DNA from: Dipteronia dyeriana
Lineage: Eukaryota; Streptophyta; Magnoliopsida; Sapindales; Sapindaceae
Length of the DNA: 64,000 nucleotides
Assembly (NCBI GenBank): GCA_032871835.1
Contig: CM065299.1
Location: forward strand, 24,941,074-25,005,073
Direction of reading: 5' to 3'
Part shown: in pieces, positions 35,779 through 47,319 of the stretch
Numbering within the stretch: position 1 is the first letter of the stretch
Layout of the letters: every line of letters starts with the position of its first letter
Notes under the pieces: model-generated
Database searches by the model: none
Seen by the model: the letters and a program-made list of their open reading frames with translations, nothing else
What the model was told of the DNA's origin: nothing
Translations under genes and position numbers: made by a program

Positions 35779-38751
35779 TTGAAGATTTTGCATCAGATTT
35801 TTTCATTCAATGTTAGTTTTAATGAATCTGTCATCCTGTCATCCCGTCATCGACTTTTTACTATAGCTCTTGAGGCGCTTGATCATGGGGATTTTCAACT
35901 GGTATCATGCGCTCGAAGATTATTGGGGGAATTCCCCCCGGACGAGCCTCCTCTGTTAGAAGTCGACGTTTCTGGGCTTTACCCTGACGTCCATTTTAGT
36001 TCTGTATCTAGTTCTGATTATGATTCATCTAGTTCTGAATTTTTCGTTTCTAATCACAGGGTACCACTTCGATCAAGGATGAGAAAACATCAAAGTAAAA
36101 ACGAGGTTCACAACCACAACTCAGGCAGCGTCCGAATTAGGGAGCAGACTATTAATGAGTAGGACGTTGAAGAGGAGTTCAGAAAATCTCGTATTTCTTT
36201 CTCTGTTGATTGCTTGAGTGGGTTTGATACCGAACCGAACCGAACAAGGTCGGGGTAGAAGAGATCGGGAAGTATCGTGCCCGATTCGATTTGGATGATT
36301 CAGTTATTCTAGTTCCTGTTGGTGATAAAGCTGCGTGGAACCCTCCCCCGGGCATGGTGGCATTCTATGGGTCCATGCTTTGCTGCGGTGTTACTCTTCC
36401 CCTGTAGCCGTTCAATGCCTGGTTTCTAACTGAAGCGGGGATTGCTACGGCTCAATTGGTCCTAAATAGCTATAAGATCTTGATATGCATATGGCACATG
36501 TGGAGCTGAATGAACCTGTCACCGCCTTCCCCGAATGAAATCAGGCACTTTTACACGCTGAGGCAGTTTGGTAAGGCAGTTTGGTAAGGCAGGGACCTAC
36601 TTCCACATGTCTAATCCGCCAGATTGTTGGGTCCCCGAGGGGACAAAGGTGAATCGAGGAGTTGACACCTCTGATGAAGCCAATAAGAGGGGATTCATAT
36701 GGGGATTTCCTTCCTCCAACAAGTACTGAAAGAACAATTGGTTTTTTACCGGAGGAAATCTAGGTCTTGAAGTCACTCTCTCGGTTGGGGAAACTCGGAG
36801 GGTGTTGAAAGTTTCCTATTTTTTCTGTTCCCCTGAGGTTTGGAACAAGAAAAAACTTGAATTCAGCAATACTGAGCTGACCAGACTTGCTCGGACGGCA
36901 GTTCGCACTCTGGAGAAGAGGAGCAGGACTTAGCTTATTAATGAGAAAAAGATGATAGAACTCGACTTCTTCAGCCAGATTTCAGGCTATCACAAGCGAT
37001 GTAAGTGATATTTGTATAACCCCCTTCTTTTTTCCTTATCTTTTTTTTTTATATATATTTACTGACGTGATTCCTCTTTTTCTTCTAAGTGTATGACTCA
37101 GATATCGTCTGCGACCATCAAGCTCGTCAAGTGAAATTGATTCTTCAAGCGAGACAAAAAAAAGCTTCTCGTCAGAGCGAAGAGGGCGTTGCCTCACCTG
37201 AGTTAGATGAGGACCCCAAGGAAGTCATCCGGCAGACCGTAGGGGAGTCAAGTGGTCCGAGTGGCCCAACAGATCATACTCTGGAGTTGCCTGATGAAGG
37301 GGAGAGGCAAAGTGAGGGCCTTGGTGAAGGGCCTGTCGAGCGGTCAGAAGGTCAGACGCCGGTGATGGAGGTAAAACCTTCGAGGGTCAAGTACATACAG
37401 ATCCCGAATTTTTTGAATCCTTAAGGGATGATGTTTAGGAAGATCCCGTAGCTGATCTCAGCTTCCACCGTTCTCGGGTTGAGAAATGGAAGGCGGTCGA
37501 CTCTCATACTCGCCCTCTTAAGGTTCCTCGAGTAGTTTCATTTGTTGAATCAAGTGATGAAGACGTCGAGGCTGAGATTCCCCCGAGTGTTCATGTCAAA
37601 GTATCGGCAGGTGTGGAGACTTCTGACCCGAACAGGGGTTCCTCTCCCCCCCCCCACCCCGAGGTTGAAGATCTAAGGGCTGAACCCTTGGGAGGTCCTT
37701 CTTATCCTTTTCCCCAGGATATGCTCAGGGCGATGTCATATGGCTAGGCTTTTATCGGGGATGATCATTGGAGTCATCTTAGGGACGCGCCTCTGACGAG
37801 TTGTCTTCAGAATATCTTCAACGATGCATCTTATGTAGGTTTTATTCCTAACTCTTGCCTTGCCCGTTTACTTGCTAGATTTTTAATTTCGTTTCTTTAT
37901 AGATGGTGGCCGAGTTCACTGAGCTGGTTCAAACGCAGTAACATCAAGCTGATCAAATAAGGCATCTTGAAGCTCAGCTGAAAGAGAGTGAGGATAGCCA
38001 TGCTCGGGTCGAATCGGCTTATCAGAAAGAAGTTGGCAGTGCCCAAGTGTTTACCGATCACTGTTTGGCGAAACAAGTGGAGGCCGCGGAGAGAGCTTCT
38101 TTGGTAGAGGAGAAGGCAATGTCACTTCAAAACTAGTTATCCTCTGCCCAAGAATCAATGTTTAAAGCAGAACAGGAAGCGGAGCAGTCCAAGTTGGCGT
38201 ATGAAAAGAAAATTGAAGACTTTGAGCGCCAAGCTTTGACAGTTGAGTCCCTATCCAAAGAAGCCAGACTGGAACTTAAATTCCAGGGGGCTGATCCATT
38301 TAAAAGATCCCCTGCTTATGACACCCTTCTTCTTCCAAAATTTCAGCGAGGGCTGGTTTCAACTGGCGAGTTTTTTAAGGTCAAGAATCGGGCAACTGAA
38401 AAAGCCAGAACTAACTGGGAACTGTCGATCAAGAATCACGTGGATCGGTCCCTGGAATCTCTTCGGCCTCAGATGAAGGAGTGGAGATCTTATTGCCGTA
38501 GTCGAGGTAAATAGCCTCATCCTATGCATTTGAAGATTCCATCCGAGCACTCCCTCTCGACCTTTTATGCTAGTCAGGAGTCGGTCGTGGAAGGTGTGGT
38601 GCCTGATGTCGAACCGATCTCGGGAGAAGATTACTATAAATGGATGGATGATTCAATCAATACGATTGCTTGGCCTTCCAATGAAAGTCTGTTCCGCGAA
38701 TACGAGATGGTGTCCGACCCGAGCATCGGCAAGAGTTCAAAATCCTCATGA
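35779..38751 (+). pseudogene. GypB antisense reading region (PF04195-like plus coiled coil)
   Basis: This reading region runs opposite to the element. An N-terminal open part (35779-36162) has a Ser/Asp-rich stretch. A middle part (about 36170-37000) reads SNPPDCWVPEGTKVN, RGFIWGFPSSNKY and EFSNTELTRLARTAVRTLEK, and resembles PF04195 (putative gypsy type transposon). The C-terminal part is a coiled coil with HLEAQLKESED and MFKAEQEAEQSKLAYEKKIE (38158 on), ending near 38514. Two introns are likely: 37001-37090 (GTAAGT...TCTAAG) and about 37833-37901 (GT...TTTATAG just before ATGGTGGCCG). A few in-frame stops remain, so I call it a pseudogene. The true start is unclear. It is the longest coding remnant in GypB. 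Confidence 0.65.
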
Positions 38752-39226
38752 TTTATTTTGTAGAAATTCATTTGTGTAGAGATTCTTTGCAACAATTCTT
38801 TGCAACAATTCTTTGTAACAATTCTTTGTAAAGATTATCAATGAAATTCCGAGTTAACTGTAATTCTGAAAACCGAGTGGTCTGATATGATTCATTGCTC
38901 TAGGAATTTCACCGAGTTTTTAACTTGATTCTATTGTTGTCGAGTATCTTATTAAACCGGCTATTGAAATTTATGCCAAGTATCTTATTAAATTGGCTAT
39001 TGAAATTTATACAAAGTATCTTATTAAACTGGCTATTTCTGATGTTCGGTTAACTTCACCAAGTATCTTATTAAACTAGTTTCGTTACCCGAATAATTTT
39101 TAATGCCAAGTATCTTATTAAACTAGCTAATATTATTAACTGAGTCATCTTAAAACAGGCAATCAGATTTATGCTTGTGTTTCATACTCGGTTGCTACCC
39201 GAACATTACATCAAGGCTCACCATGA

Positions 39227-39709
39227 TCATATGTTCGAGTCCTTACACATTACCGAGGATGTCTCCCCAGTTTTTCTGGTGTGCCGGTCATGTTTACGGT
39301 ATCTTTCACGGGCTATTTGATCATGGTTCTGCTTCTGGCGTGGTGGTTCCTCTTCGGGTGTTTCACGTCCGGCCTGATTAATTGGAGCAAAATTCCTTCC
39401 GACTTCCGGTGCATTTAGTTCTGGCCCCACTACAACCAAATGAAGCCTTGCAGGTGGGAGGTTAGGAGGTTGCGCTTCTTCTGCAACCAGTATATCAACT
39501 CTTTCCTTTGCTGCGTCTGCCACCAACTGTTGCAGCACCTCTCGGAACCATTGTGTCAGGTCTTCACTGGTCAGAGGAACTTGTTGGATCCCCGCCAGGG
39601 ATGTTGGTTGGTTATCCGTGGTTGCAGTGAGATCTCGCGAACTACTGCCAACATGGATGTTATCTGGAGATTTTTGGACATCCCCAGGACTGCTTCTGCT
39701 TTCTGCCAT
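39227..39709 (-). pseudogene. GypB gag N-terminal fragment
   Basis: A 160-codon open frame starts at ATG 39709-39707 (MAESRSSPGDVQKSPDN), just inside the primer site, where gag should begin. It is hydrophilic and proline-rich, and ends in a basic Arg/Lys/His stretch. This composition fits the N-terminal part of Tat-type gag before the capsid domain. The capsid and everything after it are missing. Confidence 0.6.
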
Positions 39710-39755
39710 TACCTTTAATTAAATCGAAGGTTTAGCCCCTTCTTCTAGCGCCAAT

Positions 39756-40640
39756 TGTTGACGTCGATTTCTGGATGTATGGAGAAAGTCAACAAGGATC
39801 GGGTTTTAGCTGGGATTTCAAAGAGAGAGAGAAGGAGAAAGTAATCGGTCGTAAGTTTTACGTGGTAAAACTCTGATGATCGGAGAAACGTCCACTGGTG
39901 GTTGAATAATCAACCAAGTCAAAATCCACTATTGAAAAGATTTACAGCTCTCGATCTCTCTTTTTCTCTCTGTATTTTTTCTATATTCTGTGTGTGTATT
40001 TTGTGACGAGATTATGGGTCTTTTTATATGTTCATAGAACCATAATCCTTTTTGTACAAGTAATAAAAGATCTTTGTATTTAACTATGATTGGTTACTTG
40101 TTTGAAGTAGTCTGTCTTCTTTCCTATTTCAGAGACTTGTATTGAGATCGAACGGGACTCTAGTGATACAGTCCAATTAGGACTTATTTATTATAAAAGC
40201 ATAGTCTTTTTGAAGAAATAAATTTGTTGCCTGATTTAGAACCTTTTCTGTTTGGTATTATATTATTCTTGGAATTTCTCTATAATGGATATCTTTGTGT
40301 ATTTTAATGACTCGACTCGTGTGAGCTACGCGCTGCGCTTTTTATTCGTTTTTCTTCATGCTTGTCTCGAGTAGAGCACAATATTAGCAGGTCCCGAATG
40401 ACGTCATCTGATCCCGAGTAGAAAATTTCATCAACTAGCCCCGAGCATCTTTAATTGACCCCGAGTAGTATATGACGTCAGTTGATCCCGAGTAGATTTT
40501 GTTCAATACTTGTTTACTCGGGCTTCTCTTCTTTGGTGATGTCCTGTAGGATATTTTCTGAATGCTTATTCAGATGTCTACATGGCAATTTTAACCTCTT
40601 TGTCAATAACGTGTACGTCTGATAAAATTTACATACGACA
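39756..40640 (-). repeat. GypB 5' LTR (885 bp)
   Basis: On the minus strand it begins TGTCGTATGTAAATTTTATC and ends ATCGACGTCAACA. A minus-strand TATA (complement of CTTTTTATATG) is near 40020. It carries the same U3 repeats as the other LTR. Confidence 0.9.
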
Positions 40641-40645
40641 AGTTT

Positions 40646-40794
40646 AAATTTACAACTTAAACATCTCAACCATCCACATGTTTTTAATCTAAAAGTTATA
40701 AATGCATTAAAATTTCAACAATTATATTTATAACAAATATTGTTGAGATATTAAAATTAATTTTTTTTATCACGATTTTAAATTGATTTAATTT

Positions 40795-40845
<51 letters not shown>

Positions 40846-41150
40846 GTGTTTCACACGTTAATCGAACTACCACCAATATCAGTAAGTCAATACGTGTTTT
40901 ACATTACATTTTCGTTGATTTTATTGAGATTGCATTTACGATACAAGTTCGTACCACTTGTTATTTTATTGAGATTTCATTGTTCACCATGATATTAACA
41001 ATTATGACAACGTTTAAAAAAAATATATGATTTCGTTGATTTTATTGAGATTGCATTTACGATACAAGTTCGTACCACTTGTTATTTTATTGAGATTTCA
41101 TTGTTCACCATGATATTAACAATTATGACAACGTTTTAAAAAATATATAT
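40646..41150. repeat. Tandemly duplicated block, unit 1 right part and junction
   Basis: The segment AACATCTCAACCATCCACATG... matches 51125 onward. A (TA)n tract at 40797-40842 is followed by TGTGTTTCACACGTTAATCG, matching 51357 onward. At the junction, a 121-bp segment starting TTTCGTTGATTTTATTGAG occurs twice, at about 40910-41030 and 41031-41150. Confidence 0.8.
40797..40842. repeat. (TA)n microsatellite
   Basis: An uninterrupted TA run inside the duplicated block. Confidence 0.95.
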
Positions 41151-41760
41151 GATGACAACATTTGACTAACGATTAAAATATTAACTTAAATCCCAATTTA
41201 TATGATAAAGTATTACTTCAACGAAATGCTATATATATATATATAACTTGTCGAAGTGTCATTCTTTTGTTTAAAAATATAAAATTTTGTTAATAATTTT
41301 AATTCATAAAAAATATCACTTAAGTAGTTTAGTTTTATCAATTTTTTTAAAATGTTACATGAAAAAAAATGTTACATGAAAAAATATTCATAACAATAAA
41401 AGGTGATGATGATACATGACACGTTTCTTTTGTTAATATTTTTGGTCCATCGTTTCACATTTCAAACAAGTGGCTTGCCGCGTACCCAATTACCCAAGCT
41501 GTTGCTTGCTTGTCTATAAACACATTGACTAACAACTGCATCTCTTAAATTCAAATAATTTTCAAATCTGCTCTATTATATCTTAAAATTTGGCCTACCA
41601 ACATATTTCTTAAAATAAAGGTCAACAATGACCAGCTTTGATCTTAATTTTTAATAAGGTATTGATTACAATTAGTTGAGTAAAAATCAATTACAATGAA
41701 TTGTAGCGTGACAGCTGTTAATTTTTATTTTATTTTTTAATAATATCTATTATTTTTTTT
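41151..41760. other. Intergenic DNA, nothing recognised
   Basis: AT-rich DNA between the junction repeat and the SINE of unit 2. No gene could be supported. Confidence 0.5.
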
Positions 41761-41764
41761 AAAA

Positions 41765-41905
41765 CTTTCATCTATAGTAGGATTCGAACCACTGACCTGA
41801 GAATCATTTATCTAAACGAACCACTGACCTGAGAATCATTTATCCAAACCTTAAACTCGTCTATCTATTAACTAAGTTGCGTTCTTATTAGCCGTGACAG
41901 CCGGT
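41765..41905 (-). repeat. tRNA-derived SINE head, unit 2
   Basis: On the minus strand a B-box GGTTCGAATCC and an A-box-like segment are visible. A 32-bp part (GAACCACTGACCTGAGAATC...) is duplicated in tandem at 41786-41817 and 41818-41852, which unit 1 lacks. Confidence 0.6.
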
Positions 41906-42479
41906 ACATTAATATTAATCTAAATATCAGTTGAATTAAAGTTTCATCTAATTACATATTCAAATAAGAACAGGATACAAATTAAAATAAGCAGCAACGT
42001 TGCATATATTGTTGAACACAAATTTCATACATATATATGTATATAGGGCTCGAAAATTAAATGACACTATTTCATATGAGTATTGTGCAAATATCACCAG
42101 TTTAGTAATGTAAGTTTAAAATACATCATTTAGCGTAAAGAGACGAGAATACCCCGATAAAATTGAAAAAGAGAGAAAGTTATCGTTTTGTGAGTTTAAG
42201 AAAAGCAACAGTGAGAAAGAAACCGTCGACAATGAAATCGACGGCGAGGGAATCGACAACTTATTGACCGGAACGGGAATACAGTACATTTCGCAGCGAT
42301 TGACAGAGGTAAGTTCAATTTGTTTTATTTATCGATTTGTTGTTAATAACTTATCATTACATTTTAGACTTGTTGTGTTGATTGAAATTGTAGATTAGGG
42401 TTGACAATGGTTGTGGTTTTGGTTTGAGTTTGAAATGAGGTTGAATATGTTATGAGGAAGATTAAATTGTGGTATCGAG

Positions 42480-43445
42480 CATTTTTTTTAAAATAATAAT
42501 AATAAATCGAGAATATTTCAAGCGAAATCGAGGAAATTTTATAGAAAGATTCGAGGAAATTTATCATACGATCGAGATTATTTCTCAAAGAAGCGAGAAC
42601 ATTTTAAAAGCATCGAGAATATTTTTAAAGGATTGAGAAATTGTTTGAAACGAGCGAGAATATTTTCCTAACGATCGAGAATGTTTTTCAAAGTGATCGA
42701 GTTTTTGTTAAATGATCGAGAAGATTTTTCAAAGGATCGAGACTATTTTCAAATGATCGAGAATTTTTTCAAACGATCGAGAATATTTTTCTAACGATCG
42801 AGAATGTTTTTCAAAGGATCAAGATTTTTTAAAATGATCGAGAAGAGAAAATTTTTTATCGAATCGAGAAGATTTTTCAAATAATCGAGAGGTTTTTAAA
42901 AGTATCGAGACTATTTTCAAAGGATCGAGAATTTTTTCAAACGATCGAGAAGATTTTTCAAAGAATCGAGAGGTTTTTCAAAGGATCGAGACTATTTTCA
43001 AAGGATCGAGATTTTTTTCTAACGATCGAGAATGTTTTTGAAAGGGTCGAGATTTTTTAAAATGATCGAGAAGATTTTTCAAATAATCGAGAGGTTTTTC
43101 AAAGGACCGAGAATGTTTTTAAATGATCGAGAATGTTTTTCAAAGGATCGAGATTTTTTAAAATGATCGAGAAGAATTTTCAATTAATCGAGAGGTTTTT
43201 CAAAGGATCGAGACTATTTTTAAAGGATCGAGAGGTTTTTCAAAGGATCGAGACTAATTTGAAAGGATCGAGACTATTTGTAAAGGATCGTGAACTTTTT
43301 CTAAGGATCGAGAACTTTTGTAAAGGATCTAGAACTTTTTCAAAGGATCTAGAACTTTTTCAAAGGATCTAGAACTTTTTCAAAGGATCGAGAATATTTT
43401 ATAAGTATCGAGAATTTGTTTCAAACGATCGAGAATATTTTCTAA
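42480..43445. repeat. GATCGAGAA array 1 (period about 21 bp)
   Basis: Several dozen copies of a unit like AAAGGATCGAGAATWTTTTTC lie head to tail in the same orientation. Spacing is mostly 20-22 bp. The array lies inside the intron that separates the untranslated first exon from the ATG exon of the ULP-like gene. Confidence 0.92.
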
Positions 43446-43492
43446 TTTTTTATAGTTTACTTTACTGATGTATTGTTTCGGTGATATTGCAG

Positions 43493-46400
43493 ATGACGAG
43501 CAGGTTGAAGGAATTGTTTAAAACTCCAGAGGGAGATTGGTTCAAGGGAAAATTGACCCGACACGACCATTTTGAAGCCCTCGCCCGTATAGACGATGCA
43601 CTTAACCGGGTCTCTAAAGAGTTTGCTGTTGAGGATCGGCGTCGGTTCATGGCCTCCTGTTTTGGGCATTTCATGTCAATGCACCGGGAGCTAAAGTTTT
43701 TGGGTGGTACTATTCATCACCTGTTGTTGCGGGAGTTGGACCATGACGGGCCGACAGATGAGATGCGGTTCTTGTTAGAGAACCATGTGGTCAGGTTTTC
43801 GAAAGTGGAATTTAGCCTCATCGTCGTATTACATTTTGGAGTCGTACCGGACACGAGTATGTATGTTGCAGTTGAGAATGGCATACATCAACGGTACTTT
43901 CTTGCACATGATGAGGTATCGTTGGATGACTTGAGAGTTGTTCTTACCCGCGGAGAGTTTCAAAAAGCATACGATGCTATAAAGTTGTGCCTCATTTACA
44001 TGTTGAACTGGATATTGATGGGGGTGGACGAGAGATTGAAGATTCTAGTTTGGCAGTTTCGGTTGGTAGAGGACCTCAATACCATCGATGCGTTCCCGTG
44101 GGGTGCCCACGTCTATAGGCATTCTATATTTTCATTCTATATTTTCATTCAAGCATATGTTACCGCGACATCGTGAGGAGAGACACCAGCAGTCACAGGG
44201 CGATGTTGGACATTCCGTGGAGAGGTACAACATCTACGGTCTATCACACACCCTTTTGGTAAGAAATTTGATTTCCAACATGTACATTTAATTTCTAATC
44301 CAATTTTTTTTTATTATAACTTTACTTATCTTTGATGCAGATATTTGTTTTCGAGGTGATCCCCCAACTAGGTGTCGATTTAAGGGACTCGAAGGGTTAC
44401 AGACCTTTCTCCTCGTATATTGAAGTGGGAGTTGACGAAATAACCCAGAAGGAAGAAGCTGGACAAGATTTTTAGTGCTAGGGTAATTATTTTATTTCTT
44501 AATCGTATGTTATATTACATACTATAAGTAACAATGACATTCATCTAACTATGCTTTCAGATGTCTGCGAGGACAGAAATCGTGCCCACAACAGCTGAGG
44601 CGGTGGCACCGTACTTCGTAGGCATAAGTGAAGGGGGAGCTCGTATGTGCAGGACGACATGATTCGCCTTTCTACTATCCCTGATCCGACTACAAGTGCA
44701 GTTCATCCCAGTGAGGAGGGTGGGCTACAAGTGCAAGTCCAGATTTAAGTGGCATGGACACTGGCGGATCTTCGCCGTCTCCTCGGTGAGTGAGGTGTAG
44801 AAAGGTTAGGTTTACCACCCCAAGAAATGGTGTCGATACAGGGGATTCCCGTGTAGACGTTGGACTTGATGGGGAGGTAAGTTGAGATGGTAGTTTTATT
44901 TTTATTTACATGATCTGTTGATTGTTTTAGTATTAACAATGTTGCATGGTTTCAGGCCCATTTAGAACATCAGTTGAACAAGTTGCGTGAAGCCCTCCGA
45001 AAGAGTGAGGATGATTGACAACAACAGCACCGGGAGTTGTTGGATTTGATCCGGAAGAGCGAGAAGGATCGACAACAACAACATAGGGAGTTGCTTCCAT
45101 TGATCGGGGCTTTCAGGGCTTCAGGCCGCATATGTATGAGCATACAGAGGATACACATACCAGAGGGCCAGATCTGGAGAGTGGGGCTCAGTCTCCCACT
45201 CTCACTCCCACTTCTACTCCACATCCCCCTCCGAGCGAGCAGCCGGCCATGCCTCCATCTCGGAGTGACCAATAGGCTCCCCCTTCCCCTTCCCCTATAC
45301 ATCTGAGCGAGCAGCCGCCCCCCTCTCGCTCATAGCGATTCGCAGTCTCCCCCTCCACCTCGGAACAAGCAGCAGGCTCCCCCTCCACCGACGAGCAAGG
45401 AGCAGGCTCCCCCTCCACCTACCACCGAGTAACAGGCTCACCTTCTCCCTCCATCGATGACCGAGCATCAGGCTCCCCCTCCCCCTCCACCGATGAACGA
45501 GCAGCAGACTCCCCTCCCCTTCCCCCCATCCCCCTCAAAGTGAGGAGCAGGTTCCCCTCCACCTCCCTTCAAGCAGTAGGCTCCCCCTCATCAGTCCTCA
45601 TCTCAGCATACCCTGGCGGGCGAAGTTTGACAGCAGAGGCGTGTACTGAAGTGCAGTTGGCAGTTGCTTAGCCCGTACACAGATCCGTGTCCACCTAAGA
45701 GGGCGAGGGTAATACTAGAGGGACCTGAGCACATATTTAATCCCCAAGGACTGGTGGACGTTGACCAGTTGAAGGCTTACCAAGACTTCAAGAAGAACGT
45801 AAACGGGGAACTGTAAGTAAATTTATTCGTTATTTAGGTGACAGTTTTTCTTCTAATGCATTATATAAATGTGTAGCTGATGGAACATTAATGCAGACGT
45901 GATGTTGATTTGCTGGAGCCGGTTGATGCTGCATGGTTCCATCGGTTGCAGACCAATTTCATGGATGTTGATGATGAGGTACGTGGGACCGTAAATTCTG
46001 TTTATAGTATTTATTTTAGATGTTTAAGCCTCCTAACATATCTTTACGTGTTTATATTCTCAGTATATAGACGCTGACTTCCATATTCTTCGGAAGCATC
46101 AACGGGCTTTCCCGAATGTGTACAGTCAGATGGTCAACATATTGGACTCGTAATTTTTTATAAGTATTGAAATTAATAATGATTATGCATGGTTTTAGAT
46201 TTGTATGGAAAACATTAATAACTTTGAGTTTGTGTTTCTATAGTCCTTTTTGGAGCACCAGTACAGGAAAATGATGCCTCGTGTTCTCGCGGGCAGATCA
46301 CCCCGAGGCGTTGGAATGTTTCGAGGTCGAGGTGGAAGGATGACGACCTTACGACGGTGTTTGGGGGTGCCCCGATTGGATGACGTCCGTGGCACAAGGT

Positions 46401-46991
46401 TGACATGGTAATTGTTACTTGACATGGTTTGCAATTGTATATATAAATGTCTTTGTACCTCCTAACACCTGCTATTTACGTTTACAGGCCCTGATACCAT
46501 GCAACATTGGACGACAACATTGACTACTGGTGATTGTGGACCTCACATGCGAGAAGATGTTCATAGTCGACCTCTGGAGACAAAAGGTCCCAACTCATAT
46601 CCGGAAGCAACAGGTAGCCCCGTTGCGCTACTTTGTGCCCTCGATGTTGCATCAGGCTGGGTTTCATACTCCACGACCGGCTGGACTTAAGAAATTTGAG
46701 AAGACAAGTACGCTCTTTGATGTCAGCGTGGTGTCGGAAAAACATGTCCCCCAATAGAAGAAATCGTAAGACATTTCGTAATAGTAACTTTAAGATTGTA
46801 TTATTATAAACCTAATGTTTTATTAACGCTTGTTAATGTGTCTAACTGCAGGGATAACTGTGGTCCCCACGCTGAGATTGATCGAGTACTTACTGGAGGA
46901 CAGAAAGGATTTCGATTGGTCGGAAGACGATATGAGGATCATTCGGGAGAAGATGGCCGTTGAAGTATTTGCAAACTCCTGGCCCGTTTAG
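43493..46991 (+). pseudogene. DUF1985/Ulp1-like protease gene of the Mutator element
   Basis: Proteins of this kind combine DUF1985 with a C48 cysteine-protease domain related to SUMO proteases. The start is ATG 43493, one base after an acceptor TTGCAG, with a donor AGAG|GTAAGT at 42309 after a leader exon. The first block (43493-44150) reads HDHFEALARIDDALNRV, then WILMGVDERLKILVWQF, which is DUF1985-like. The next block (44341-44484) continues FVFEVIPQLG. Later blocks are a Gln/Arg-rich coiled coil (44955-45120), a proline-rich tandem repeat (45200-45600), SPYTDPCPPKRARV (about 45665-45710), and the protease C-terminus with HW (46506) and GDNCGPH (46856-46876, the likely catalytic Cys). At least one 13-bp duplication frameshift, a frameshift around HW, and internal stops make it a pseudogene. 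Confidence 0.75.
45200..45600 (+). repeat. Proline-rich coding minisatellite in the ULP-like gene
   Basis: Irregular units of 27-60 bp contain CAGGCTCCCCCTCCACC and variants. In one frame they encode runs of Pro with Ser/Glu/Gln; on the other strand they give Gly/Glu-rich stretches. The unit number probably varies between alleles. Confidence 0.75.
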
Positions 46992-47020
46992 ATTTAAATG
47001 TAGTTATTCATTTTTATACG

Positions 47021-47140
47021 TACCAATTATTTAATATATGTACCAATTATTTTGTATATTTACAAATTCTCTTGTATATGTACCAATTGTTTTGTATATT
47101 TACCAATTCTTTTGTATATTTACCAATTCTTTTGTATAAA
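47021..47140. repeat. Six exact-length 20-bp repeats between convergent genes
   Basis: Units begin at 47021, 47041, 47061, 47081, 47101 and 47121, each a variant of TACCAATTNTTTTGTATATT. The array starts 30 bp after the stop of the ULP-like gene and ends 180 bp before the last stop of the transposase gene. Its UGUAUA motifs resemble far-upstream poly(A) elements of plants. Confidence 0.9.
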
Positions 47141-47319
47141 AATGTTTACATTTTTATAAATATAAATCATATTTAAATACAATTACATTTCAGTCTCAAA
47201 TCAAATTTAAATACAATTGCATTTTAGTTAATGAACAAGTCATACGAGTTCAAATTATCACAATGTCATCATGATAACGCCTCAAATCATTCCACGGTTG
47301 AGTCTCTAGTAGAGCACGT

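Larger units (their letters stand above)
34425..40640 (-). mobile_element. GypB: Tat-like gypsy element lacking pol, minus strand
   Basis: The LTRs are 34425-35315 and 39756-40640, and the 5-bp duplication AGTTT is present at 34420-34424 and 40641-40645. The orientation is minus: the complement of 39735-39755 reads ATTGGCGCTAGAAGAAGGGG (a primer site), the complement of 35316-35330 reads ATTTTAAGGGGGTAT (a polypurine tract), and the LTR TATA box is on the minus strand. The interior holds only a gag N-terminal region (39227-39709) and a long antisense reading region (35779-38751). No protease, reverse transcriptase or integrase is recognisable, so it could move only with proteins from a relative. 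Confidence 0.9.

Noticed and set aside
43133..43372. Open frames such as FFKGSR/DRELF repeats across the GATCGAGAA arrays (also near 50132-50766 and 54267-54634).
   Set aside because: A unit of 21 bp, a multiple of three, keeps frames open by chance. No start context, domain or conservation supports coding.
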